A DNA stretch of 64,000 nt from Myxococcus sp. CA023 (GCF_010998615.1 NZ_JAAEAH010000008.1:62001-126000); one strand, 5' to 3'; shown: positions 20,796 through 28,013, numbered from the stretch's first letter. Program-made: numbers and translations. The notes: generated by a model not told the origin, from the sequence alone.

Positions 20796-21305
20796 TCACG
20801 CTCCGGCGGTGGTCTTGGCGGCGGGCTTCTTGGACCGGCCAATCGTCTTCTTGGAACCCGAAACAGCCTTCTTCGCCGTCTTCGTGGCGGCGCCCTTGGC
20901 GGCGGGCTTCTTTCGGCCAATGGACTTTCCCCCAGCCTTTTTCGCGGCGGGGCGGGAGGCGCTGGCCTTGGAGGCCTTGGCCTCGGCTGCGGGCTCGGCT
21001 GGCCCCTTGGCGGGGCGCGAGGGGGGGGCCTGCTCGCCGCCCTCCTCGTTCGTGAAGGCGCGCTCGACGGCGCCCTCGACCTGACGCACGGCGACTTCAA
21101 TCTTCTCCGCCGCCACCTTGCTGGTGCTGGCGGCCCAGGTGCGCAGTTGCTCCAGGCCTTCCTTCACCTTGGCCTGGTTCTGAGGGTCCTTCACTTCCTT
21201 GAGGAGGCGCTCAGCCTCGCCGCGCAGGTCATCGGTGGTGCGCTTGAGCTCGTCACCGGTGCGCTTGAGGAAGTCCATCAGCTGCTTGTCCCACTTGTTG
21301 GCCAT
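20796..21305 (-). CDS. Helical protein with histone H1-like Lys/Ala/Pro tail
   Basis: The 169-residue protein has two parts. Residues 1-85 are amphipathic helix ('WDKQLMDFLKRTGDELKRTT', 'AERLLKEVKDPQNQAKVKEG'). Residues 90-169 are rich in Lys, Ala and Pro with 'KPAAK', 'KKTIGRSKK' and 'GRKKPAAK' motifs, like histone H1 or the Hc1-type tails found in other myxobacterial proteins. The tail could bind DNA or RNA non-specifically. The ATG at 21305 has a strong GGAGGAG site. It is the gene before grpE-dnaK on the same strand (104-base gap to grpE), so a heat-shock or nucleoid role is conceivable but unproven. Confidence 0.75.
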   Translation of the reverse strand: MANKWDKQLMDFLKRTGDELKRTTDDLRGEAERLLKEVKDPQNQAKVKEGLEQLRTWAASTSKVAAEKIEVAVRQVEGAVERAFTNEEGGEQAPPSRPAKGPAEPAAEAKASKASASRPAAKKAGGKSIGRKKPAAKGAATKTAKKAVSGSKKTIGRSKKPAAKTTAGA

Positions 21306-21522
21306 GTGCTGTCTCCTCCATGGGGCAGTCATCCCCCCCGAAAACCATTCCACTCCACGGCTGCCCGGAGCGCAAAACCTTCCAGCGCTTGCTTGAAACA
21401 CGAACGATGTCGGCGGCCATTGCCTTTCGTGCCACGCGCCTCGTGCATGCGGGCGTCCGTCGAGGCTAGAGTGGGCGCATCGCGTGCCCCACTCCTCGAG
21501 GCCCGCGCTGGAGCCCGCCGAC

Positions 21523-23544
21523 ATGCCGTTTTTCCGAATGGCGGGGATGCTCGCCGTCCTCACCCTGCTGTGCGCCTGCTCCGAGGGACGTGGAACCTCG
21601 GGAGCGCCCCGTCTGCCCGCGGTCGAGCTGTCTCCGACGACGGTGGGCCTTGCCTACGAAGCCATGTTCACCGCGTCCGGGGGCGAGCCGCCTCTGCGCT
21701 ATACGGTGTCACCGCCGCCGGCGGGCTTCTCCTTCTATACGGGAGAGGGGCGGCTGCTGGGCCCGGGCAGCGAGGCCGGTGACTTCTCCATCACCGTGAC
21801 GGTGCGGGACGCGGACGGCTTGGAGAACGTGCGCACGTACGCGCTGAAAATCTATCCACGCCCCGAGGTCACCAGCGACGGGCTCCCCGCCGCCACAGAA
21901 GGGGACAGCTACGAGCACGTCCTGGTCGCCACCGGCGGGCGCCCTCCCCTTCAATGGGAGTTGGTGGCGGGCTCGCTGCCCACGGGCATCGCGTTGAGCC
22001 CCGAGGGATTGCTGACGGGGCAGGCCCAGGGACAGGGGACCTATCCCGTCACCCTGCGGGTCCACGACGCCCATGGCGCCGAGGCCGAGGTCCAGCTGGG
22101 GCTGGAAGTGGTGGGGCCCGGGCAGACGCCGGATGGGGGAGCGCCGGATGGGAGCTTCCCGCTGTCGGTGGGGAACTGGAACATCGAGTGGTTCGGGGAC
22201 CCGGTCTATGGGCCCAACGACGAGCCGTTGCAGTTGGCCAATGCCCAGGCCGTCATCGCCGACGCGGGCGTGGACTTCTGGGGACTGGCGGAGATTGTCA
22301 GCACGGCGCAGTTCAACGAACTGAAGGCGCGGCTGCCGGGCTACGACGGCTTCCTGGCGGATGACGGCTCGCGGGTGTCGTCGGGGACGAGCTACTACTC
22401 GGCCAACGAGCAGAAGGTGGGCGTGCTGTTCAAGTCGGACGTGGTGCAGGTTCTGCGGGCGGACGTGGTGCTGCTGAACCACGACTACGACTTCGGCGGG
22501 CGCCCTCCGCTGCGAGTGGACCTGCGCATCCAGCGCGGTGGTGCCAGCGTGGACGTGACGGCGTTGGTCATCCACATGAAGGCGCTCGCCGGTCCCGACG
22601 AATACGCGCGGCGCCTGTCGGCCGCCGGGTGGCTCAAGGACTACCTGGACCAGCGCCTGCCCACGCAGCGAGCCATGGTGGTGGGTGACTGGAATGACGA
22701 CGTGGACGTGTCCACGACGACCAATCCCAGCACTGGGCTGAAGTATGAATCGCCGTACCGCAACTTCGTGAGCGACTCGGCCAACTACAAGTTCACCACC
22801 CAGGCCCTGTCCGAGGCAGGCATTGGCAGCACGGTGAGCCGCAGCACGTTCATTGACCATCAGCTCGTCACCAACGAGCTGTGGGCCGGCTACGTCCCCA
22901 ATTCGACCCAGGTGCTGCGGCCGAGCATCACGGGCTACCGGGACAACACGTCCGACCACTACCCCATCATCAGCCGCTTCAACTTCGGCAATGCGGGAGG
23001 CGGTGGAACGGGGACGGGCGGGACGCAGTACAAGGTGTTCATCAACGAGTACCTGCCGCAGTCGCACAACAAACCGGGCACCACGATGCCGGATTATGAC
23101 CAGCAGTTCGTCGAGTTGGTGAACACAGGCACCACGGCGGTGGACCTGGGCGGCTGGAAGATTCACGACGCCAGCTCCTACGCGGGCGAAGACGACACGC
23201 GGCACGTGTTCCCGGCGGGGACGATGATTCAGCCAGGCAAGTCGTACGTCGTGTACTCGGGCCCGACGGCGGTGCCCGCGGGCGTAACGAACGCCACGGC
23301 GGCCTCGGGAGGCGGACTGTATTTCAACCGGGGCGTCAACACGGGCAGCAGCGGAGACACCGTGCTCCTGGTGCGGCCTGACAACACCGTGCAGGACAGC
23401 GCGGGGTATCAGGACACGGCGGTAGGCATCTCCTACAACCGGAGCCCGGACGGGAGTTCCACCGGGACGTGGGTGCCGCATACGCAGCTGTCACCCAGCG
23501 TTGAGGCTTCGCCTGGGCGGCGGGTGAACGGCACGGCGTTTTGA
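21523..23544 (+). CDS. Secreted lipoprotein: Ig-like domains + endonuclease/exonuclease/phosphatase domain + lamin-tail domain
   Basis: The 673-residue protein has a lipoprotein signal ('AVLTLLCAC'). Two putative Ig-like (He_PIG-type) repeats follow at about 20-200 ('LPAVELSPTTVGLAYEAMFT', 'LPAATEGDSYEHVLVATGG'). A DNase I-like EEP domain lies at about 215-490, with 'SVGNWNIEWFGD', 'FWGLAEIVS', 'MVVGDWNDDVD' and the terminal 'TSDHYPIISRF' carrying catalytic Asp/His. A lamin-tail (LTD) domain closes the protein ('QYKVFINEYLPQ', 'FVELVNTGTTAVDLGGWKIH'). The combination suggests an extracellular nuclease or phosphodiesterase held on the surface. Start ATG 21523 has GGAG eight bases upstream; an upstream in-frame GTG at 21484 is less likely. 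Confidence 0.85.
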   Translation: MPFFRMAGMLAVLTLLCACSEGRGTSGAPRLPAVELSPTTVGLAYEAMFTASGGEPPLRYTVSPPPAGFSFYTGEGRLLGPGSEAGDFSITVTVRDADGLENVRTYALKIYPRPEVTSDGLPAATEGDSYEHVLVATGGRPPLQWELVAGSLPTGIALSPEGLLTGQAQGQGTYPVTLRVHDAHGAEAEVQLGLEVVGPGQTPDGGAPDGSFPLSVGNWNIEWFGDPVYGPNDEPLQLANAQAVIADAGVDFWGLAEIVSTAQFNELKARLPGYDGFLADDGSRVSSGTSYYSANEQKVGVLFKSDVVQVLRADVVLLNHDYDFGGRPPLRVDLRIQRGGASVDVTALVIHMKALAGPDEYARRLSAAGWLKDYLDQRLPTQRAMVVGDWNDDVDVSTTTNPSTGLKYESPYRNFVSDSANYKFTTQALSEAGIGSTVSRSTFIDHQLVTNELWAGYVPNSTQVLRPSITGYRDNTSDHYPIISRFNFGNAGGGGTGTGGTQYKVFINEYLPQSHNKPGTTMPDYDQQFVELVNTGTTAVDLGGWKIHDASSYAGEDDTRHVFPAGTMIQPGKSYVVYSGPTAVPAGVTNATAASGGGLYFNRGVNTGSSGDTVLLVRPDNTVQDSAGYQDTAVGISYNRSPDGSSTGTWVPHTQLSPSVEASPGRRVNGTAF

Positions 23545-23563
23545 TAGAGGCAAACTGTTCCCC

Positions 23564-23695
23564 TTAGTTGTTGAAGCAGAGAAACGTGCTCAGCCGCACG
23601 CCTCGCTGCGAGGAGAACTCCTTCTGCGTCAGCCCGCTCGCCTCGATGGCTTCGGCGCCCCGGAACCACTCCTGCTTCTCCACCGGCTTCGACAT
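23564..23695 (-). pseudogene. IS66-type TnpA (accessory HTH protein) N-terminal remnant
   Basis: A 43-codon frame on the minus strand reads 'MSKPVEKQEWF', 'AIEASGLTQKEFSSQRGVRL' and 'STFLCFNN' and then stops. This matches the N-terminal helix-turn-helix of IS66-family TnpA ('SGLTQKEFAxRRGIxLSTFxYW'). It ends where the family would continue with Tyr-Trp and another 50-60 residues, so the copy is truncated. No tnpB, tnpC or terminal repeats are found nearby. It marks the left side of the accessory island. Confidence 0.6.
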
Positions 23696-23781
23696 ACACT
23701 CCAGGGTCCACGGCGCCGACTCCTCACTCAACGCCTCTCAGCACGTCGTTGGCCGGACGGATACGCTGCACCGCGGCGGCG

Positions 23782-23812
23782 TTCATGAAAGAGTCCATAC
23801 CTCTCTCATGAA
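23782..23812. repeat. Imperfect inverted repeat (hairpin)
   Basis: TTCATGAAAGAG (23782-23793) faces CTCTCTCATGAA (23801-23812) across a 7-base loop; 11 of 12 positions pair. It lies in a 212-base gap without a credible gene (23696-23907) between the IS66 remnant and the CXXCG gene's 3' end. It may be a terminator for the minus-strand gene or an end of a lost mobile element. Confidence 0.45.
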
Positions 23813-23907
23813 TGGGGCGGATGGCAGACGATGCAATGAGGGCCTGTCCGCTCAGCCCTCCGTCGCCCATTCCCTCTTCGGCCTACCCCTGACGCAGCAG
23901 TGATAGC

Positions 23908-24315
23908 TCAGGAGTTTTGTCGCGTGACAGCCACGAGGACTCCAAGCTTGTGTAGGTGCAGCGCAATCCATCTCGCCTCGGTCTCTGTACCCGACCAGAG
24001 TTCATTCAAAGGTGCGCGTAGCAGGCGTGCGGCCGCGTTGAGATCAAGCCCAAGCAAACGCCTCATCTCCCTTACGGCATTGTTGCGGTGTGCCGCATCC
24101 AAGAGGTGCAAGCTCCATTGCCCCTGAGCCTCAATGAATGCACTGCGGATCTGCTCAGACGGGAATCCGATGTAGTCCTCTTCCACAGCATTTCCACAGT
24201 GCCCACAGTGCAGCCCCCGTGACCACCGCAATTCCTTTCTTGAACCGATGGACTGAACGACGATCCATTCAACGCCACGGCCACACACTGAGCAATTTCC
24301 GTCCTCGCGGATCAC
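23908..24315 (-). CDS. Double-CXXCG protein with ribosomal L7/L12 C-terminal-like domain, unknown
   Basis: The 135-residue protein has a zinc-ribbon-like N-terminus with two CxxCG motifs ('CSVCG' at about residue 8 and 'CGHCG' at about residue 37). Its C-terminus 'VREMRRLLGLDLNAAARLLR' followed by 'GTETEARWIALHLHKLGVLV' follows the pattern of the ribosomal L7/L12 C-terminal domain. That fold recurs in small regulatory and immunity-like proteins. A GTG start at 24315 has AAGGG upstream and a perfect TATAAT further back. Base composition is lower in GC than neighbours. Double-CXXCG proteins form paralogous sets in Myxococcus, some beside toxins; a role as immunity protein is inference. No toxin gene directly precedes it. 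Confidence 0.65.
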   Translation of the reverse strand: MIREDGNCSVCGRGVEWIVVQSIGSRKELRWSRGLHCGHCGNAVEEDYIGFPSEQIRSAFIEAQGQWSLHLLDAAHRNNAVREMRRLLGLDLNAAARLLRAPLNELWSGTETEARWIALHLHKLGVLVAVTRQNS

Positions 24316-24339
24316 TCAATCCATCCCTTCTCTCATTTA

Positions 24340-24345
24340 ATTATA
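24340..24345 (-). promoter_or_regulatory. -10 box (TATAAT) for the double-CXXCG gene
   Basis: On the minus strand a perfect TATAAT lies 24 bases upstream of the GTG start at 24315, inside an AT-rich tract rare in this window. No good -35 hexamer is seen 16-18 bases further up, so the promoter may rely on an activator or on the AT-rich upstream DNA. Confidence 0.45.
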
Positions 24346-24633
24346 TCCAAAAACCCATAAAATCCCTCATGGGGAATGTACTTATCCGCTTGTCGCGGAC
24401 ACTGCTGTCGCGTCAAGGAGTTGAGTCTCCTCACGAGAATGACTTCCGGTGGCCCGGCTCCGTGATGGCATTTTCGGAACCTCCGCTCGTGAGCTCCTCA
24501 ACCAGTGCGCGCGAAAACAGGCGTCCATCCCTCAAATAGCATGCGCGGCAACAATCAGGCCTGCCTCTGGCCCCCCCGTCCGTTCGGACTTCCATGGTTA
24601 CTGGGACTACGTCCTCAAGCCCCAGGTGACTAA
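24346..24633. other. Intergenic debris left of the IS element
   Basis: This 288-base stretch carries no gene I can name. A plus-strand frame beginning with GTG at 24449 reads through the left IS end to 24652 ('MARLRDGIFGTSARELLNQC' at its start), so it may be a 3'-truncated gene cut by the insertion. A minus-strand frame is open through the same DNA. Neither matches a family I know. The stretch ends in the TAA that abuts the IS (24631-24633). Confidence 0.35.
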
Positions 24634-25521
24634 GAACTCCTTTCAAAAATAGTCCCGAAACTCCGCAGGGATGCGTTCGCCTCCGGGCATGTGCAGCTTG
24701 CCGGGCATGAGGCGGGAGCTGGTACCTGACGCGCTCTGGAAGCGAGTCTCCCCGTTGCTGCCGCGCCAGATGCGCAAGACGGCGCGCGGGCGGCCGCGGT
24801 GCGACGACCGCGCCGCACTGCGCGGCATCATGTTCATACTGAAGACGGGCATTGCCTGGGAGGATCTGCCGACCGAGGTGTTCGGTGTGAGCGGCATCAC
24901 CTGTTGGCGCAGGCTGGACGCGTGGACTCGCGCTGGGGTCTTCGAGCGTCTCCAGCAGCAGTTGCTCGACGAGTTCGGCATGAGAGGCCGCATCGACTGG
25001 CGGCGCGTGGCCTTCGACTCCGGGAGCATCCGGGCGAAAAGGGGGGCCCCAAGACCGGCCCGAACCCCACGGACAGAGGGAAGAAAGGCACCAAGCACCA
25101 TGTCGTGACGGACCGGAAGGGCAGTCCGCTGGCAGTGCTGCTTTCCGCAGCGAACGTCCACGACAAGAAGTGCGCTCTGCCGCTCCTCGATGCCATCCCC
25201 TCCGCGCACAACGGGCGCCGAGGCCGGCCACGAAGGCGCCCGGAGAAGGGGCATGGCGACAAGGGCTACGACTTCAAGGACATCCGGCGAGGGCTCCGGC
25301 GGTGACACATCATCCCGCGCATTGCCCGCCGGGGCATCGAGCCGAGCGAGCGACTGGGGCGGTACCGCTGGGTAGTGGAGCGCACACTGGCATGGCTCCA
25401 CAACCTCAAGCGGCTGCGAGTGCACGAGGAGCGTCGGGACGACATCCACCTCACCCTCCTCCAGATGGGCTGCAGCCTCATCATGCAGAGGAGGCTTGCC
25501 CGGCATTATTGAAAGGAGTTC
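24634..25521. mobile_element. IS5-family (IS427-group) insertion sequence, 888 bp, decayed
   Basis: The terminal inverted repeats begin GAACTCCTTTCAA at both ends (24634-24646 and the complement of 25509-25521), with further matches beyond. The left end is flanked by TAA, the TNA-type target duplication expected of the IS427 group. The right end is followed by GCC, so the duplication is lost or the element rearranged. The internal gene is a DDE transposase split by a -1 frameshift site and interrupted by a premature TGA. A 46-bp deleted relative lies at 26145-26190. Confidence 0.85.
24707..25512 (+). pseudogene. IS5-family transposase with -1 frameshift and an internal stop
   Basis: The first part reads 'MRRELVPDALWKRVSPLLPR', 'ALRGIMFILKTGIAWEDLPT' and 'RRVAFDSGSIRAK'. 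It can be continued at GCG-AAA-AGG-GGG (about 25034-25045) by a -1 shift into 'KGGPKTGPNPTDRGKKGTKH', 'AVLLSAANVHD' and 'GDKGYDFKDIRRGLRR'. A TGA at 25303-25305 then interrupts where the family has Arg (CGA to TGA would be one transition). Beyond it the frame continues with 'HIIPRIARRGI' and the catalytic Glu block 'YRWVVERTLAWLHNLKRLRV'. The A/G-rich slippage site suits the programmed frameshifting of this group. With the extra stop this copy is probably inactive. Confidence 0.8.
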
Positions 25522-25619
25522 GCCACGGACGGCTTCGAACGCCCGGTTCTTGCTGCCGTGGTCGTTCGGGCGCATGCTGAAAAGGCGGAAACGCGAGCGC
25601 CAGAAAGCGAGGGAATCCG

Positions 25620-26144
25620 ATGGCGACATCACTCTACGACCTCAGCGTGCCCACCTTCCTTCAGACCGTGAGGGCCGTCGCAGGCTTTCTCGACCGTGCG
25701 GCCAAGCACTGCGCTGAGACGGGTGTTGATCCCGACGACTTCGTGAACGCGCGCCTTTTCGACGACATGGCGCCCTTCCACTTTCAGGTCGAAGCCACAT
25801 GTCACCATTCCGTGTGGGGGGTGGAAGCCCTTAAGACCGGTGTGTTCGCCCCGCCGGCCTTAGTCGGACCGGTCCCTTTCGCCGACCTGCAGGCGATGAT
25901 CGGCAAAGCGGAAGTGGCGCTGGAGGCGTTCACGCCCGACGAGGTTGACCAATGCGCGGGCAAGAACCTGGACCTTCAGATCGGGCCGCGGAGGCTCGCC
26001 TTCACGTCGGAGACGTTCATTCTCTCGTTTTCCTTGCCGAACTTCCATTTCCACGCCGTCACTGCCTACGACATCCTCCGCTCGCGCGGTGTACCGCTCG
26101 GCAAGCGTGATTACGAAGGCCGGCTGCGCACTAGATCAGCCTAA
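25620..26144 (+). CDS. DUF1993 domain-containing protein, IS-flanked passenger gene
   Basis: The 174-residue protein matches DUF1993 along its length: 'SLYDLSVPTFLQTVRAVAGF', 'LDRAAKHCAETGVDPDDFVN', 'ARLFDDMAPFHFQVEATCHH', and the C-terminal 'LSFSLPNFHFHAVTAYDILR' with conserved His residues. The predicted fold is a DinB/YfiT-like four-helix bundle; function unknown. An ATG with GAGGGA upstream supports the start. The gene lies between a decayed IS5-type element and a 46-bp deleted copy of the same IS, and its TAA stop is also the target duplication of that copy. The family is common in other Proteobacteria, so arrival by horizontal transfer is likely. Confidence 0.88.
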   Translation: MATSLYDLSVPTFLQTVRAVAGFLDRAAKHCAETGVDPDDFVNARLFDDMAPFHFQVEATCHHSVWGVEALKTGVFAPPALVGPVPFADLQAMIGKAEVALEAFTPDEVDQCAGKNLDLQIGPRRLAFTSETFILSFSLPNFHFHAVTAYDILRSRGVPLGKRDYEGRLRTRSA

Positions 26145-26190
26145 GAACTCCTTTCAAAGGAGGCTTGCCCGGCATTACTGAAAGGAGTTC
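26145..26190. mobile_element. 46-bp internally deleted IS5-type mini-element with TAA target duplication
   Basis: The segment begins with the 12-base left tip GAACTCCTTTCA and joins directly to the last 34 or so bases of the right end (AAGGAGGCTTGCCCGG through GAAAGGAGTTC). It is nearly identical to the right end of the IS at 25488-25521, with one C/T difference in the GGCATTA(C/T)T tract. It is flanked by TAA on both sides (26142-26144 and 26191-26193), the signature of a real transposition event or of the outer end of a composite element. Confidence 0.82.
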
Positions 26191-26193
26191 TAA

Positions 26194-26275
26194 GCAATTT
26201 CTGATCGAACCCCTACCGTTGGCGTCCTGCTTCGCCACCAAGTTGCGCTGCGCGTCATAGCTATCTGTCTCTGTG
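26194..26275 (-). pseudogene. Rhs/YD-repeat fragment
   Basis: On the minus strand this short open stretch reads 'DSYDAQRNLVAKQDANGRGS', a textbook Rhs/YD repeat ('YDAxGNLVxxxDANG'). It is cut off at its 3' side by the mini-IS insertion at TAA and has no start or core upstream. It indicates that an Rhs-type polymorphic toxin gene once ran through here. The frame lies directly downstream of the gene ending at 26276. Confidence 0.6.
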
Positions 26276-26647
26276 TTACAGTGCATCCACTGTGCATCCC
26301 TGTGGCCGACCAAAGTAGCGCACCCCCACATCAAGCTCGGACTCTGAGAGCATTTTAAGTGCTGACCGTAAGGCACGGTGCGCAGACACTTCTGACGCAG
26401 GCGCTGTTTTCAGAAATCTCAAAAACTCTCTTCTGACTTCTCCAGTCATGACTGCACATTCCATAGGAGCGCCATCTTCATCAATACCTACATATTCTCT
26501 CGGGCCAATCGAGGCCAGAAATCCAAAAAGCTCCCCCCACCAGGGATGCCACTCTCTTGCATCCAATGGGCTAACAAAAAAGAAACGAACTCTTCCGGTG
26601 GCGTGGGGGAGTTCGACTCGAATGGTGGCTATCGCTTGGGCATTCAT
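26276..26647 (-). CDS. Unknown small protein, candidate immunity protein for the adjacent toxin-like fragment
   Basis: The 123-residue product has no signal peptide or membrane segment. Notable pieces are 'VELPHATGRVRFFFVSPLDA', 'REWHPWWGELFGFLASIGPR' and 'ECAVMTGEVRREFLRFLKTA'. I recognise no family. ATG 26647 starts just below the stop of the upstream gene at 26652 (four bases between), a tight arrangement typical of toxin/immunity pairs. It has lower GC than surrounding chromosomal genes and sits directly before an Rhs-repeat scrap. Assignment as immunity protein is positional inference. Confidence 0.5.
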   Translation of the reverse strand: MNAQAIATIRVELPHATGRVRFFFVSPLDAREWHPWWGELFGFLASIGPREYVGIDEDGAPMECAVMTGEVRREFLRFLKTAPASEVSAHRALRSALKMLSESELDVGVRYFGRPQGCTVDAL

Positions 26648-26651
26648 CGCT

Positions 26652-27146
26652 TTAAAAAGCCTCTGGCAGCGCCTCAATCACAGCCGTCCTATTGAGCATA
26701 GAAGCAGCTCCTGTCTCAAAAATGGTCTCAAGGAGATCTGGCATATCTGGGACAGGCTGGGTCCTTACGAGCTTGTTACTTCGTAGCGTTGCCATTTCAG
26801 AGCGCTGCAACGCAACCACCACCCCACCAACCTCCCCGCCCTCGCGCTCCATGGCTCGCTTCACAAAAAATTCCGTCGTGGACAAACCGGCCGCTGTAAA
26901 GAGCCGCTTCGACTCCAAAACCTTGAAATCTGTAACGCGCTGTTGGGTTGTCCCGTGCACGAACACCTCGAACAGCTCATCAAATTTAGGTGCAATACCT
27001 TCTTTGACGAATGCACTTAGGTGCGCTGGAGGCGGGTGGAGAAGGCGGTGGTCCACCACCCCGGCGGCAGCCCAGGGACTGAACCCATCCGACCATCTTC
27101 GGCTGCTCGATCGCCTCCGCCACGCCTGGGTAACCCTGCACCCCAC
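26652..27146 (-). pseudogene. 5'-truncated gene, candidate orphan Rhs/polymorphic-toxin tip
   Basis: The frame is open from about 27146. Its first 40 residues have an unlikely Arg/Ser/Trp-rich composition, while the part from about 27030 downward looks like a real protein: 'HLSAFVKEGIAPKFDELFEV', 'VTDFKVLESKRLFTAAGLST', 'EVGGVVVALQRSEMATLRSN' and 'ETGAASMLNRTAVIEALPEA'. I recognise no known nuclease or toxin domain. The lack of a credible start, the immediately following small gene and the nearby Rhs repeat fit an orphan C-terminal toxin tip detached from its core. It could instead be an intact unknown gene with a start inside the frame. Confidence 0.42.
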
Positions 27147-27320
27147 ATGGCTCCTCCCCGTCCCGAGCGGGAATCGTCAGACGGGCACACAATGAAAATG
27201 CGCCCCATCCGTTATTAGGCGCGACCCATTTTGCGACCCTGTTCCGTATCCCATTTTGAAGGGATGACGGACGGCCGGGCATTGGGCTCGAGCCGGCTCG
27301 CGACGAGGGACGGAGCTACC

Positions 27321-28013
27321 GTGCTGCCTGGAAACGACCGGTCCGTCTTGGAGGCTTTCCGCCGGGGGGAGACGTCCGTCCTCACGCAGGTGTACCGAAC
27401 CTATTCGCCGGAGGTGCTCCGCTACCTCTCGCGAAAGTTCGCGGTGGGCACGGATGGGGGGACGCGGACCGCCGCGTTGTCCGCGCTGGATTTGGACGCC
27501 GCCCATCAAGAGACGTTCGTCCGGGCCTTCCGGCCCAACATGCGGCAGGCCTATGACGGGGTTCGCCCCTACCTGGGCTTCCTCCTCACGGTGGCGCGCT
27601 CGACGGCCATCGACCTGATGCGCGCGTCGGGACGCGTGTCCCGCGAGGCCGTCCCCATGGACGACGCGCCCGAGATGACGCACCTGCCCACCGAGGACCG
27701 GACGCCGGAAGAAGAGGCCCTCAGCACCGAAGTGCGCGACCTGGTCCGCGCCTTCCTCGACACACTCACGGACGAAGGCCGCGCCCTGGCGCAGCTGCGT
27801 TTCGTGGAAGGACTTTCGCAGGAGTCCGCCGCCCAGCAGCTCCAGCTCACTCGAGGCGAAGTCCGGGTGCGCGAGCGGCGGATGCGGATGCAGTTCACCG
27901 AGCATTTGAAGGACTCGGGCTGGCTGGACGCATCGGCCGAGCCCGGGCGGATGGAGCTGGGAGTCCTCCTGGCCTCGCTCGCCTTATGCGCAATAGGGAG
28001 CATGCCCTCATGA
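27321..28013 (+). CDS. ECF-type RNA polymerase sigma factor
   Basis: The roughly 230-residue sigma-70 family member contains only regions 2 and 4. Region 2 includes 'VLTQVYRTYSPEVLRYLSRK', 'ALDLDAAHQETFVRAF' and 'YLGFLLTVARSTAIDLMRAS'. Region 4 includes 'LTDEGRALAQLRFVEGLSQE' and helix-turn-helix 'SAAQQLQLTRGEVRVRERRM'. A C-terminal extension of about 30 residues is hydrophobic near its end ('ELGVLLASLALCAIGS'). I chose the GTG at 27321 because it has GGAG five bases upstream; an ATG at 27264 in the same frame is possible. The stop overlaps the anti-sigma start (ATGA). It probably directs transcription of its own operon. Confidence 0.88.
   Translation: MLPGNDRSVLEAFRRGETSVLTQVYRTYSPEVLRYLSRKFAVGTDGGTRTAALSALDLDAAHQETFVRAFRPNMRQAYDGVRPYLGFLLTVARSTAIDLMRASGRVSREAVPMDDAPEMTHLPTEDRTPEEEALSTEVRDLVRAFLDTLTDEGRALAQLRFVEGLSQESAAQQLQLTRGEVRVRERRMRMQFTEHLKDSGWLDASAEPGRMELGVLLASLALCAIGSMPS

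Noticed and set aside
24431-25231. Minus-strand frame across the left flank and IS transposase
   Set aside because: It crosses the IS left end and runs antisense to the transposase, so most of it cannot be a real gene; only the flank part is noted as debris.
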